Shown here: positions 1-8,692 of the stretch, piece after piece | Layout of the letters: each line of letters starts with the position of its first letter | Numbering within the stretch: position 1 is the first letter of the stretch | Assembly (NCBI RefSeq): GCF_001619585.1 | Contig: NZ_LQNT01000009.1 | Location: forward strand, 620,001-684,000 | From: Bhargavaea cecembensis | GTDB taxonomy: Bacteria; Bacillota; Bacilli; Bacillales_A; Planococcaceae | Direction: 5' to 3' | Length of the DNA: 64,000 nucleotides | Translations under genes and position numbers: made by a program | Notes under the pieces: generated by a model | Seen by the model: the letters and a program-made list of their open reading frames with translations, nothing else | Database searches by the model: none | What the model was told of the DNA's origin: nothing

Positions 1-465
1 GATTCGTTCGTTTTCAGTCATCGCCCACTCACCGTCCCCGAACACATCCTTCAGGATCAGGTAGCCTTCCTCCTTACCGGTCAGTTCCGCGAACATGACG
101 AATGGCTCATTCCATGATTTCAGCACCCGCTTCACTTCATCCCGCACATTTGCGGAAGACCGTTCCAAATGCTGCTGCCACAGGTCACGGCGGATATTGA
201 ACGCGAAATGTTCGTATGCCGCACCTTCGATCGCTCCTGCCTTCATGAGCCCGCCCAGCCGGGACATCCATGTTTTCACGAGCAACGATAATTCGGCACG
301 GTCGGGACCGGGGGCCGGCGTGCTGCCGATGTACTCTCCCATAATCCGCTTCAGTTCCTGTTCCGCAAGCAAGTGGGTGCCGCTTTCCGTACGGCCGTGG
401 CATTTCTTATATTTCTTTCCGCTGCCGCATGGGCACGGATCGTTGCGTTTAACCAAGGTCATCAT
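1..465 (-). CDS. SEC-C metal-binding domain protein (5' part; runs off left edge)
   Basis: The reading frame starts near 465 and is still open at base 1, so only about 155 N-terminal residues are seen. The first 25 residues carry the SEC-C signature [17 protein letters not shown], with the Cys-x-Cys and Cys-His ligands that bind one zinc, as in the SecA tail and YecA-like proteins. Here the motif is N-terminal and is followed by a helical region that I do not recognise. Start is uncertain: two ATG codons (465, 462) sit right against an AAAAGGA sequence, so the TTG at 456, which has 9 bases of spacing, may be the real start. Family members are often metal-dependent adaptors; the role of this one is unknown. 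Confidence 0.8.
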   Translation of the reverse strand, partial: MMTLVKRNDPCPCGSGKKYKKCHGRTESGTHLLAEQELKRIMGEYIGSTPAPGPDRAELSLLVKTWMSRLGGLMKAGAIEGAAYEHFAFNIRRDLWQQHLERSSANVRDEVKRVLKSWNEPFVMFAELTGKEEGYLILKDVFGDGEWAMTENERI

Positions 466-607
466 TCCTTTTCGTTCGTCTGCATATTCCATCTCCTCAT
501 TGTACCACCCTTTCCCCCTTCTTTGTACCCATACCGGCACGGCGGTTTATCCCCGTGCGGTAGCAGGGTATACGAAAATAGAAGTCAGGAAAGGAAGGGA
601 TCGGCGG

Positions 608-994
608 ATGGAGCACAATCGCATCGCATACCGCGACCTGTATGAAGCTGCCCATGATGAAAAACCTTCCTGGTATGACCGGGAAACCGGACAGGTCATC
701 CAGCATGAGACCGATCATGATCAGCCGCGCTATATCGAGCTTCCCCGTTTTGATGACGCAGCCGAACAGCAGATGAGGGTGGCATTCACCCATACGCTGC
801 AGGATAGACCGTCCCTGCAGGAGAAGATCGGCGAAATCTTTGCCTATAACAGGCCAACCGAAGAGTTTGAGGAGATCCTGAAAAAAGAAGAACTGCTGCA
901 TGAGTGGAAAAATCATCGGGAGATGTCCCGACAGAAACTTCTGAATGACTGGTGCAGCCGAAACGGCATCCGTTTTGACATGGACGGAATCTGA
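608..994 (+). CDS. UPF0158 family protein
   Basis: A 128-residue soluble protein. It has the family pattern: an N-terminal strand-turn with W-Y-D-R-E-T-G, a central Y-I-E-L-P-R-F segment, a helical middle and a C-terminal stretch ending in W-C-S-R-N-G-I. The ATG at 608 follows a purine-rich AAGGAAGGG about 8 bases upstream. The frame stays open far upstream (to base 95), but that part lies opposite the SEC-C gene and is not coding. No biochemical function is established for UPF0158 proteins. The gene ends 30 bases before the dehydrogenase gene and may share its transcript. Confidence 0.75.
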   Translation: MEHNRIAYRDLYEAAHDEKPSWYDRETGQVIQHETDHDQPRYIELPRFDDAAEQQMRVAFTHTLQDRPSLQEKIGEIFAYNRPTEEFEEILKKEELLHEWKNHREMSRQKLLNDWCSRNGIRFDMDGI

Positions 995-1024
995 ACCCTT
1001 AGATTTATCAAGGAGGCGATTTGC

Positions 1025-1921
1025 ATGACGAACAATCAGAGCAACGGACACGAATACGAAAAAGCGGACCAGCAGGTAACCCCGCAATCACAGCAAAACC
1101 AGCCAGGCGTTGAGTCGGAGATGAAGCCGGAGCCGATCTATGACGATCCGGAGTATAAAGGATCCGGAAAGCTTGAGGGCAAGGTCGCCCTCATCACAGG
1201 GGGCGACTCCGGCATTGGCCGCGCGGTGGCAGTCGCGTATGCCAAGGAAGGCGCAGATGTCGCCATCGCATATCTGGACGGTGCCGAGAACGCGGACGCG
1301 GCACAGACCGTCCGCGATATCGAAAAATACGGCGGACGCGCGATGATGATCAAGACGGATATCCGCGACGAGGACAGCTGCCGCAGTCTCCTGAAACAGG
1401 TTGCGGACGAGCTTGGCGGATTGAACATTCTCGTCAACAACGCGGGCGTGCAGTATCCGCAAAAGGACATCGAAGCAATCACTTCCGACCAGCTGAAGAA
1501 AACCTTCGAAACAAACTTTTACGGACTGTTCTACCTGACCCGTGAGTCGATGGCTTACCTGAAGGATGGCGACTGCATCATCAACACGTCTTCGGTCACC
1601 GCCTACAACGGTTCGCCGGGACTGCTTGACTATTCCGCCACCAAAGGTGCCATTACTGCGTTTACTCGCTCGTTCGCACAGAACATCGCCCAGAAGGGCA
1701 TCCGTGTCAATGCGGTGGCCCCGGGACCGATCTGGACACCGCTCATCCCGGCGACTTTCGATGCGGGGAAGGTTGAGGAGCACGGTTCCACCACTCCGAT
1801 GAAGCGTCGCGGCCAGCCTGCGGAACTCGCCCCCGCCTATGTGCTGCTCGCTTCCAAGGACGGCAGCTACATGACCGGGCAGACGATCCACATCGACGGC
1901 GGCGATTTCATCACGAGCTGA
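1025..1921 (+). CDS. SDR family oxidoreductase, GSP39/YhxC-like
   Basis: A 298-residue classical/extended short-chain dehydrogenase. The N-terminal 45 residues are a polar, Gln-rich tail typical of the Bacillus general stress protein 39 group (YdaD, YhdF, YhxC). The NAD(P) motif TGGDSGIG follows, then the NNAG motif, a catalytic Ser in the N-T-S-S-V-T-A-Y segment and the YSATK Tyr/Lys pair. The end has the usual D-G-G-x(n) tail. An AAGGAGG ribosome site lies 7 bases before the ATG. These proteins reduce carbonyl substrates; in B. subtilis several are induced by general stress through Sigma-B, but I see no clear Sigma-B promoter here. The natural substrate is not predictable. A strong hairpin follows the stop. 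Confidence 0.92.
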   Translation: MTNNQSNGHEYEKADQQVTPQSQQNQPGVESEMKPEPIYDDPEYKGSGKLEGKVALITGGDSGIGRAVAVAYAKEGADVAIAYLDGAENADAAQTVRDIEKYGGRAMMIKTDIRDEDSCRSLLKQVADELGGLNILVNNAGVQYPQKDIEAITSDQLKKTFETNFYGLFYLTRESMAYLKDGDCIINTSSVTAYNGSPGLLDYSATKGAITAFTRSFAQNIAQKGIRVNAVAPGPIWTPLIPATFDAGKVEEHGSTTPMKRRGQPAELAPAYVLLASKDGSYMTGQTIHIDGGDFITS

Positions 1922-1934
1922 TAATTCTGACAGT

Positions 1935-1974
1935 AATCCGGAAAGCCACCATCTGCTTTCCGGATTTCGCTTTG
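1935..1974 (+). terminator. intrinsic terminator after the SDR gene
   Basis: Perfect 12-bp inverted repeat AATCCGGAAAGC / GCTTTCCGGATT with an 8-base loop, followed by a short T-rich stretch. It lies 13 bases after the stop. Confidence 0.75.
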
Positions 1975-2026
1975 TCTCCGCCCCTGCTTCCGGTGGTATA
2001 ATCATTCCCGGAAGGAGTTGCCTGAC

Positions 2027-3208
2027 ATGAACCTAAACAAGATCGTCCAGAAAATTGAGGAATCTCTCGATGAAATGATTCAAATCCGGCGCCATCTCCA
2101 CATGAACCCGGAGCTGAGTTTTGAAGAAGAGAAAACGCCCGAATACATCGCCAACTACCTGGAAGCGCACGGAATCGAGGTGCGCCGCAACGTCGGCGGA
2201 CGGGGTGTCGTCGGCACGATCCGCGGCGGCAAGCCCGGCAAGACAATCGCTTTTCGCGCGGACTTTGACGCGCTCCCGATCCATGAAACAACCGATGTCC
2301 CATACAAGTCGACAGTCCCGGGTGTCATGCACGCCTGCGGCCATGACGGACATACCGCTTCCCTGCTCGTATTTGCCAAGGTGATGAATGAATTCAGGGA
2401 AGAGCTTGAAGGCAATATTGTCCTCATCCACCAACATGCCGAGGAAGTGAACCCGGGTGGCGCTCTTGGCATGATTCAGGACGGATGCCTGGATGGTGTT
2501 GACCTGGTATTCGGCGCACACCTGCAGTCTCTGATGCCAGCAGGCCATGTCTACAGCCGTGACGGCTACCTTCAGGCAGCCGAAAATACGATCCGCATCG
2601 CCGTCACCGGGAAAGGCACGCATGGTGCCGAGCCGCACAACGGACATGATCCGATCCTTGCCGCAGCCCATATCATGACCGCCCTCCAGTCAGTCGTCAG
2701 CCGAAATACGGATCCTCTGAAACAGCTGGTCATCTCGATCGGGCAGTTCCACTCCGGTTCTGCCGGGAACATCATCCCGCAGACAGCCGAGATGGAAGGG
2801 ACGATGCGCGTCTTTGACGAGGACCTGCGCCGGCTGGGAGCCCAAAGAATCCGGGAGATTGCGGAATTCACCGCGAAAGCTCTCGGCTGTTCGGCAGAAG
2901 CGGACGTGGAGTTCGGCTATGATGCGGTCAAAAACCATACGGAAGGTGTTCGTCTCATCGAGCAGGCGGTTGCCAGCGTCTACGGGAGCAGTGTGTACCG
3001 GGAAATCGATCCGGTCATGCCTGCCGAAGACTTCGCCTACTACCTCCAGCATCGTCCGGGTGCCTATTTCTTCGTAGGTGCAAAGGTCGAGGACGGACGG
3101 ACCGCCTACCCGCACCACCACGAGAAGTTTGACTTCCATGAACCGGCACTTGCCATGACCGCACGGACCTTCGCAGGGATTTTCGTTGAAGCGCAGAAAC
3201 AGAACTGA
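2027..3208 (+). CDS. M20D family amidohydrolase (N-acyl-amino-acid / aminobenzoyl-glutamate type)
   Basis: A 393-residue metallopeptidase-like amidohydrolase. The di-metal site is visible: H-A-C-G-H-D-G-H near residues 101-108, the paired E-E in H-Q-H-A-E-E near residue 139, a lid-domain G-T-H-G-A-E-P and the C-terminal H-H-H-E-K-F near residue 366. This order matches the YxeP/YtnL/AmaA group, which cleaves acyl groups from amino acids or modified amino acids. The ATG at 2027 was chosen because GAAGGAG lies 9 bases upstream; a TTG at 2018 touches that site and is unlikely. The next gene converges on it and encodes an amino-acid or dipeptide epimerase, which fits a salvage role, but that link is inference. 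Confidence 0.92.
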   Translation: MNLNKIVQKIEESLDEMIQIRRHLHMNPELSFEEEKTPEYIANYLEAHGIEVRRNVGGRGVVGTIRGGKPGKTIAFRADFDALPIHETTDVPYKSTVPGVMHACGHDGHTASLLVFAKVMNEFREELEGNIVLIHQHAEEVNPGGALGMIQDGCLDGVDLVFGAHLQSLMPAGHVYSRDGYLQAAENTIRIAVTGKGTHGAEPHNGHDPILAAAHIMTALQSVVSRNTDPLKQLVISIGQFHSGSAGNIIPQTAEMEGTMRVFDEDLRRLGAQRIREIAEFTAKALGCSAEADVEFGYDAVKNHTEGVRLIEQAVASVYGSSVYREIDPVMPAEDFAYYLQHRPGAYFFVGAKVEDGRTAYPHHHEKFDFHEPALAMTARTFAGIFVEAQKQN

Positions 3209-3216
3209 TTGCACAC

Positions 3217-3256
3217 AAAAAGGTTGAGCCCCGTTTTACCGGAGCTCAACCTTTTC
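3217..3256. terminator. bidirectional terminator between convergent genes
   Basis: AAAAGGTTGAGC and GCTCAACCTTTT form a long stem with A/T runs on both sides, between the M20 gene (+) and the epimerase gene (-). Confidence 0.85.
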
Positions 3257-3291
3257 CGATGCAGACACATCTTCATCTGAGCATCTGAATT

Positions 3292-4404
3292 CTATTCCAC
3301 TGTCTCTTTTTTGACTGTCAGCTTATCGAGCTGCGCTTCATCCACAGTGATGCCGAGGCCAGGCTTGCCGGACAGGAGGACCTGCGGCAGCTCATAGTTC
3401 AGGTCGCCGATTTCTTCGCTGAAAAGAAGCGGCCCGGTCAGTTCCGCGGACTGGATGTTTGCCCGGCTCATGACGACGTGATACCCTGCCGCCGATCCGA
3501 CGGACGACTCCACCATCGATCCGACCTGGCACGGCATTCCCGCAGCCTCCGCCGCCTTGGCGATCTGAACTGCGGGATAAATCCCCCCGCACTTCATAAG
3601 TTTGATGTTCAATACATCAGCCGCCTCAAGACGTACGATCTCAAGAAACTCTTCCATGCCATGCAGGCTTTCGTCCGCCATGACCGGTACGGTCACTTTT
3701 CTCCGTACATCCGCCAGCCCACGGATGTCCCCCATTCGGATCGGCTGTTCGATCCATTTCAGGTTCTCCCCTTCAAGCTTACGGATGGCCGCGGCAGCCG
3801 TTCCCGGTGTTTTCCATCCCTGATTGACATCAACTCGGATCGGGACGTTCGGCCCCACAGCCTTCCGTACAGCTTTGATGCGGGCGACATCTTCCATCGG
3901 ATCCCCTTTTCCGACTTTCAGCTTAAGCGAGGAATACCCGTCCTCCATCGCGCGGACAGCTTTCTCTGCCATGATTTCAGGATCCTCGATGCTGAGGACG
4001 CGCGGATACTCGATCCGGTCATGGGCACGCCCGCCGACCAGATTGTACACCGGCTGTCCGGCGGCCTTCCCCATCAGGTCATAACAGGCGATGTCGACTG
4101 CGGCCTTGGCGGCCGGATTCTCCGAGACTGCCGTGTTCATCTTGCCGTGAATGCGCTCGATATCAAACGGGTTCTCTCCGATGACCGCCGGGACGAGAAG
4201 GTGCTTCAATATCTCATAGGCCGACAGAAAGTATTCTCCGGTCACATGCTCGTCCGTCACCGCCTCACCGTACCCGACAAGCCCGTTGTCCGTTTCCAGT
4301 CTCAAGATAACTGCCGGCATATCCGGATACGTCGCATAGGAGACGATGAACGGCTCCCGGAGCGGAAACCGGACCGCGTGAACCGTTGCTTTGATAATTT
4401 TCAT
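3292..4404 (-). CDS. Enolase-superfamily (MLE subgroup) epimerase, dipeptide-epimerase-like
   Basis: A 370-residue protein with the N-terminal capping domain (about 1-125) and a C-terminal TIM barrel. Catalytic residues of the muconate lactonizing enzyme subgroup are all present: the KxK pair at K161/K163, metal ligands D192, E219 and D244, and the general base K268. These positions coincide almost exactly with those of B. subtilis L-Ala-D/L-Glu epimerase. The DxD motif that binds the substrate amine in that enzyme is not evident near the C terminus, so substrate could be another dipeptide or an N-acyl/N-methyl amino acid. The start is supported by AAAGGAGGGGGC before the ATG. Expected in the cytosol, in peptidoglycan-peptide or amino-acid salvage. 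Confidence 0.88.
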   Translation of the reverse strand: MKIIKATVHAVRFPLREPFIVSYATYPDMPAVILRLETDNGLVGYGEAVTDEHVTGEYFLSAYEILKHLLVPAVIGENPFDIERIHGKMNTAVSENPAAKAAVDIACYDLMGKAAGQPVYNLVGGRAHDRIEYPRVLSIEDPEIMAEKAVRAMEDGYSSLKLKVGKGDPMEDVARIKAVRKAVGPNVPIRVDVNQGWKTPGTAAAAIRKLEGENLKWIEQPIRMGDIRGLADVRRKVTVPVMADESLHGMEEFLEIVRLEAADVLNIKLMKCGGIYPAVQIAKAAEAAGMPCQVGSMVESSVGSAAGYHVVMSRANIQSAELTGPLLFSEEIGDLNYELPQVLLSGKPGLGITVDEAQLDKLTVKKETVE

Positions 4405-4529
4405 GCTGCCCCCTCCTTTATATCTTATTCAGTCTATCGGGAACGCCCATGCAAATCAATCTCAGACCGGGCCTTTAGCCGTGCCGGCCATTCGCCCGCC
4501 GCATAGCCTGTCACGAGGGAGGTGCGGTA

Positions 4530-5540
4530 ATGAAGAAACCATCGTCCGAAGGCAGCGGCGACGGACAACAGCAGCCCTGCCCCATTTGCGGGCGGCATCA
4601 CCGCAAGAAGGGCTCTAAAGCGACTGGCAAGCCTATACCTGTCGCACTCGCCGAACTGCATGAGCAGGATGCGGAACTTCTCCGAGGCAAACGGGGGCCC
4701 AGAGGCTTCACGGGCATGAGTGGGGAACCCGGACCGCCGGGACCGCAAGGCGTTCAGGGAACTGAGGGGCCGGTGGGTCCGCAGGGCATCCAGGGACCTA
4801 AGGGACCGGCGGGTCCGCAGGGTATTCAGGGACTTGAGGGACCGATGGGTCCCCCAGGCGAACTGGGTCCTCAGGGCGAACCTGGACCTGAAGGAAAACA
4901 GGGGCCAAAGGGAGAGAAAGGTGAACCTGGCCCGCAGGGGCCACAAGGTGTTCAGGGACCCAGAGGTAATTGTGGCGAAGCCGGACCGGCGGGACCGCCC
5001 GGCCCTGCCGGAGAAGCCGGTGCACAGGGACCGCAGGGAGAACCAGGCCCGGAAGGACCGCAGGGCGTAAGAGGACCTGCCGGGAAACGTGGCGAAAGAG
5101 GACCACAGGGACCAGCTGGAGGAATTGCGGAATACGCGTTTCTTTCTACTCTGTCGGGCCAGCAGGTCAGCCAGGGAACCATGGTCAAGTTTAACGGGGA
5201 ATCCGTCCTCTCACCGGGCTTTTCCGTCAAAGGAAGAAAAACTTCGATTAAAGTCAGCCAAAGCGGCCTTTATGAGATCATCCTCATCCTTTCGGCCGGA
5301 GAAGCCAGCCTCTGGGCCGTCCATGTAAACGGCGAGAAGATACAGGATTCGGAGTGCCGGATTCGGACGGAACAGCAGGAAGTGTTCAGGATGGCAGTTC
5401 TGTCGCTAAAAGCAGGAGACCTCGTCACACTCAAGAACTGTGTCCCCGAAGAAGGGGAAAGAGGGCAATCAACGGCAGAGGTCACGGCGACTTTGTCTCT
5501 GAAACTGCTCTCTCCCATTCAGGCTGGAGACGGAGAATGA
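4530..5540 (+). CDS. Collagen-like protein with C-terminal globular (BclA/C1q-like) domain
   Basis: A 336-residue protein in three parts. Residues 1-52 are polar, with a Cys-Pro-Ile-Cys-Gly-Arg-His-His element and no signal peptide. Residues 53-198 are an almost unbroken run of about 48 Gly-X-Y triplets rich in GPQ, GPA and GEP; one triplet contains a Cys (G-N-C). Residues 200-336 look like the compact beta-rich C-terminal domain of Bacillus BclA-type proteins. Such proteins form trimers and often coat spores or cell surfaces, but this one has neither an LPXTG anchor nor a Sec signal. A clear GGGAGGT ribosome site precedes the ATG. Spore or exosporium location is inference only. Confidence 0.85.
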   Translation: MKKPSSEGSGDGQQQPCPICGRHHRKKGSKATGKPIPVALAELHEQDAELLRGKRGPRGFTGMSGEPGPPGPQGVQGTEGPVGPQGIQGPKGPAGPQGIQGLEGPMGPPGELGPQGEPGPEGKQGPKGEKGEPGPQGPQGVQGPRGNCGEAGPAGPPGPAGEAGAQGPQGEPGPEGPQGVRGPAGKRGERGPQGPAGGIAEYAFLSTLSGQQVSQGTMVKFNGESVLSPGFSVKGRKTSIKVSQSGLYEIILILSAGEASLWAVHVNGEKIQDSECRIRTEQQEVFRMAVLSLKAGDLVTLKNCVPEEGERGQSTAEVTATLSLKLLSPIQAGDGE

Positions 5541-5564
5541 CCGGACTGAATTTGACCGATGAGC

Positions 5565-5604
5565 AACCGGAAGCGTGCAAAACCCGGCACCTTTCGGTTT
5601 TTTC
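5565..5604 (+). terminator. terminator after the collagen-like gene
   Basis: Imperfect stem ACCGGAAGCGTGC / GCACCTTTCGGT followed by TTTTTTCTT, 25 bases after the stop. Confidence 0.7.
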
Positions 5605-5701
5605 TTATCACCGGGACCATTGTCTCTCCTTATCGTTCCCCTGACCCCTCCCGGCCGCTTCTGTGTTCCTTTATAATAGTGGGAACAATAGGAGGTGCCG
5701 C

Positions 5702-6913
5702 ATGGATACCACATTGATCAAACCGGAAGACACATGGCTGCTCTGGGCGTTTCTTGCCGGCTGGGCAGCCGTGAGCATCTATCTTGAGCAAACATACAAA
5801 TGGGCATCAAAAGTGACAGGAGCCATCATTGCGCTAGCCGGCGCACTCATCCTTTCCAACCTGAAGATTATTCCGACCGATGCCCCTGCTTACGACGCCG
5901 TGTGGACCTACGTCATTCCGCTCGCCATCCCCCTTCTTCTCTACCAGGCAAACCTGAAACGGGTCTGGAACGAAAGTGGACGGCTGCTGATCTTGTTCCT
6001 CATCAGTTCGGTCGGAACGGTGGCAGGCGCTTACATCGCCTTTTTTGCATTAAGCGAGTTTATCCCTGAACTGGCCCTGATCGCTGCGGTCATGACCGGA
6101 TCCTATATCGGCGGCAGCGTGAACCTGGCCGCACTTTCAGCGAAGTTTAATGTGAGCGAGGGAATGCTGTCTTCGACTATTGTCGCGGACAACCTCATGA
6201 TGGCGCTTTACTTTTTCGTCCTGATTGCCATTCCCGCGGTGGGCTTTTTCCGGCGGAATTTCCCTACTCCTCATATAGACCGGGTCGAACAGTCCGCCGC
6301 TGACGAAGACGGAACACTGGCCGCTTCCTACTGGCAGCGCAAGGAAATTTCCCTGAAAGATATTGCCCTCTCTGCCGGCAGCGCATTCGTCATCGTTGCG
6401 GTCTCATTCAAGATCGCTGAAATTTTCGGCTCAATCATTCCCGATGAAGGAGCCGGCTGGCTGCTTCTCGGAGGTCTGCTCGGAGACAAGTACCTGATGC
6501 TGACGACGATCACCGTTGCTGCGGTCACCCTTATGCCCAAATTCTTTGACAGTCTGAACGGTGCCCAGGAAATCGGGACATACCTGATTTACATCTTCTT
6601 TGTCGTCATCGGTGTTCCGGCTTCCCTGCCGCTCCTTATTCAGAACGCACCGCTTCTGCTTGTCTTCGTCTTCCTGATGGTGCTGGCCAACATGGTGGTC
6701 ACGTTCGGCGTGGGCAGGCTGTTCAAGTTCAGCCTGGAAGAAATGATCGTCGCCAGCAACGCCAACATCGGCGGACCGACCACGGCTGCTGCCATGGCAA
6801 TTGCCAAGGGCTGGAAAGACCTGATCGTTCCCGTCATGCTCGTCGGCACGATGGGATATATTATCGGGAACTACATCGGTACAATCGTCGGAAACACACT
6901 GAGCGGCTTCTGA
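5702..6913 (+). CDS. DUF819 family membrane protein (YjcL-like)
   Basis: A 403-residue polytopic membrane protein with roughly ten to eleven hydrophobic helices. It carries the DUF819 hallmarks: N-terminal L-L-W-A-F, G-S-Y-I-G-G-S-V-N in the first half, and the second-half mirror S-N-A-N-I-G-G-P-T-T-A-A-A-M-A. The two Gly-rich Asn motifs suggest an internal duplication as in ion-coupled transporters. B. subtilis YjcL is the best-known relative; its substrate is not established. The ATG at 5702 was chosen because AGGAGGT lies 6 bases upstream; a codon in frame at 5663 has no such site. Its proximity to the dipeptide-epimerase-like gene (opposite strand) is suggestive only. Confidence 0.9.
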   Translation: MDTTLIKPEDTWLLWAFLAGWAAVSIYLEQTYKWASKVTGAIIALAGALILSNLKIIPTDAPAYDAVWTYVIPLAIPLLLYQANLKRVWNESGRLLILFLISSVGTVAGAYIAFFALSEFIPELALIAAVMTGSYIGGSVNLAALSAKFNVSEGMLSSTIVADNLMMALYFFVLIAIPAVGFFRRNFPTPHIDRVEQSAADEDGTLAASYWQRKEISLKDIALSAGSAFVIVAVSFKIAEIFGSIIPDEGAGWLLLGGLLGDKYLMLTTITVAAVTLMPKFFDSLNGAQEIGTYLIYIFFVVIGVPASLPLLIQNAPLLLVFVFLMVLANMVVTFGVGRLFKFSLEEMIVASNANIGGPTTAAAMAIAKGWKDLIVPVMLVGTMGYIIGNYIGTIVGNTLSGF

Positions 6914-6975
6914 GGGATTGCCAAGATGGTCCGGATTTCCTAAGATGGAAGAGTACCTACTACTAAGATGGGGGC

Positions 6976-7344
6976 ATGAACATGGGCAATCCGCTAAATG
7001 CCCTCTCGCTTGACGAGATCTGGGCCAAGATCGGACAGGAACTGGAGGCCAAACCTGAGCCTATTCAGGACGAACATATCCGGTATGAGTTCATCATTGA
7101 TGAAAAAGGCGAAGTCACCCGTTGGCAGCTGTTGCTCGACAAAGGCCGGGCGGAGATTTTTCCGGGAATCGCAGGGGAGCCGGCCTGCACCCTTGAACTG
7201 AGCGGCAAGCACTTCCGAAAGCTGCTGACAGGCGACCTGAACAGCATGGCCGCGTTCATGACCGGCAAGCTGAAGGTCTTCGGCAATGTCGGCTTCGCGC
7301 TGAAGCTCGAGAATTTGCTCAAAGAATATCAGTTCACCGGATAA
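6976..7344 (+). CDS. SCP2 sterol-binding domain protein
   Basis: A 122-residue single-domain protein. It shows the SCP2 fold pattern: an amphipathic N-terminal helix, a curved sheet (Y-E-F-I-I-D, W-Q-L-L-L-D), A-C-T-L-E-L-S-G-K-H-F, and the closing F-M-T-G-K-L-K-V-F-G-N-V-G-F-A-L-K-L segment. Such domains bind hydrophobic ligands, perhaps fatty acyl chains in bacteria. Two ATG starts (6976, 6982) are possible; the upstream GGGGG is a poor ribosome site. The gene lies 42 bases before a HAD phosphatase gene, so the two are probably co-transcribed. Confidence 0.85.
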   Translation: MNMGNPLNALSLDEIWAKIGQELEAKPEPIQDEHIRYEFIIDEKGEVTRWQLLLDKGRAEIFPGIAGEPACTLELSGKHFRKLLTGDLNSMAAFMTGKLKVFGNVGFALKLENLLKEYQFTG

Positions 7345-7385
7345 GCGGGTCTCGCCCGCCGGAAAAGGAAAGGACGGTCCGAACC

Positions 7386-8048
7386 ATGCGCGTCGCAATC
7401 TTCGACTTTGACGGGACACTTTATCAGAACGAGACATTTGACTTTATGATGACCCATCTCAAGCAGCATCCCGAATACGGAAGGCTCTACGGCAAGTTTT
7501 TCAGGCGCATCCTCCCGGTGTATACAGGCTACAAGATGAAGCTCGTTGCCTCTCCCGTGATGAGGGAAAAGTCGATGCAGGCTTACCTCGCCCCCTTCTC
7601 GGGCATTTCCGAAGAAAAGCTGACCCGCTACTTTGGCGAGATGGCAGCAGCGATGCGGAGCGGATTCAATCCGGATGTTGTCCGACGGGTTCGTGAACAC
7701 GCAAAATCCGGTGACCGGGTCATGCTCGTATCCGGTGCCTTCACTCCGCTCCTGCTTGAGGCCGTGAAGGATCTTCCGTTTGATGACGTCATCGGCACCG
7801 ACATCCCTTATTCCGGAGATACATATGACGGACGGACGGCCATCTACCATATCCGGAGTGAACGGAAAAACGAGCGCATCCTGGCCGCTCTCGGTGACTC
7901 AACGGTTGCCTGGGAAGAAAGCTCTGCATTTGGCGACACGCTGTCCGACATGACTGTTCTTGAACTTGTAGGAAAACCGGTCGCTGTCCGGCCAGAAGAA
8001 GGCCTCCGCAACATCGCAGCCGAAAGGGACTGGGAGATTATCAGTTGA
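7386..8048 (+). CDS. HAD-IB family phosphatase
   Basis: A 220-residue HAD hydrolase of the phosphoserine-phosphatase-like IB subfamily. Motif I is D-F-D-G-T-L at residues 7-12, motif II is the Ser in L-V-S-G-A-F near 119, and motif III is G-D-T-L-S-D near 188. A helical cap lies between motifs I and II (about 15-90). The cytosolic substrate cannot be predicted; relatives dephosphorylate small phosphomonoesters. An AAAGGA site lies 7-8 bases before the ATG, 42 bases after the SCP2 gene. A bidirectional hairpin follows. Confidence 0.88.
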   Translation: MRVAIFDFDGTLYQNETFDFMMTHLKQHPEYGRLYGKFFRRILPVYTGYKMKLVASPVMREKSMQAYLAPFSGISEEKLTRYFGEMAAAMRSGFNPDVVRRVREHAKSGDRVMLVSGAFTPLLLEAVKDLPFDDVIGTDIPYSGDTYDGRTAIYHIRSERKNERILAALGDSTVAWEESSAFGDTLSDMTVLELVGKPVAVRPEEGLRNIAAERDWEIIS

Positions 8049-8061
8049 GTTCGGACAACGG

Positions 8062-8099
8062 AAAAAGGCACCCCTGCAGATTGCGGGCGGTGCCTTTTC
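8062..8099. terminator. bidirectional terminator
   Basis: AAAAAGGCACC pairs with GGTGCCTTTT around a 15-base loop, between two convergent HAD genes. Confidence 0.85.
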
Positions 8100-8104
8100 T
8101 ATCG

Positions 8105-8692
8105 CTAATTATTTTCTTCATCCATCAAATCGAACAGTTTGGACCAGTCGTTGATCCGCGGGATGTCCAAATGACGGTTGTAGGACTGGTTTCTTGCGAA
8201 CACTTTTAAAGGACGGTCCCTCAACGTTTCCAGTACCGCAGGCTTGTCATCGAAATAATAGTCAAGCTCCAGGTCTTTGATGATATGAACTTTATCCTCA
8301 TCATTCATGCCGTAAAAGAACCTGTCTTTCGAGACCGGAAAACCGTTCTGGATCATCCATTCCATCGTTCGCTCGCCGTGTTCCTTTGGCCTGGCCGTTA
8401 TATAGTAGATTTCATGCCCTTCTCGTTCCAGCTTCCGGAGTGTTTCCGCAGCATCAGGATACGGAGGGCAGTTTGTATAATAGATTTCTTCCAGCAAACT
8501 GTTCCACATCTTCCCGCCTTCCTCGGCGGTCATGTCGAACAGTTCATGGATTTCCACTTTGTCCAGTTCGTGAAATTGGGAGATATCCACGTTCCGGTTT
8601 AACTTCCGATTGTAGAGATGAAAGGCATGTTCTCTTAGGTTAATCAATGTATCGTCAATATCAAAACCAAGTTTCAAATCAGATTCCCTCAT
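8105..8692 (-). CDS. 5'-nucleotidase, NT5C-type HAD hydrolase (YqfW-like)
   Basis: A 195-residue HAD protein related to 5'(3')-deoxyribonucleotidases. Motif I is F-D-I-D-D-T-L, motif II is Y-Y-I-T-A-R-P, and the acidic motif III is Y-F-D-D-K-P. Start at 8692 overlaps the end of ribD by 14 bases, so translation is probably coupled; the longer in-frame extension upstream lies wholly inside ribD. Family enzymes dephosphorylate nucleoside monophosphates. As the third gene of a GTP cyclohydrolase II-ribD set, it could supply the missing dephosphorylation of the RibD product (normally done by other HAD enzymes such as YcsE or YwtE). That assignment is inference. Confidence 0.82.
   Translation of the reverse strand: MRESDLKLGFDIDDTLINLREHAFHLYNRKLNRNVDISQFHELDKVEIHELFDMTAEEGGKMWNSLLEEIYYTNCPPYPDAAETLRKLEREGHEIYYITARPKEHGERTMEWMIQNGFPVSKDRFFYGMNDEDKVHIIKDLELDYYFDDKPAVLETLRDRPLKVFARNQSYNRHLDIPRINDWSKLFDLMDEENN

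Noticed and set aside
95-607. Long open frame in phase with the UPF0158 gene
   Set aside because: It lies opposite the SEC-C gene and has no ribosome site; the family start is at 608.
1088-2005. Minus-strand frame of about 300 codons over the SDR gene
   Set aside because: Shadow of a well-supported gene in a GC-rich genome; no known motif.
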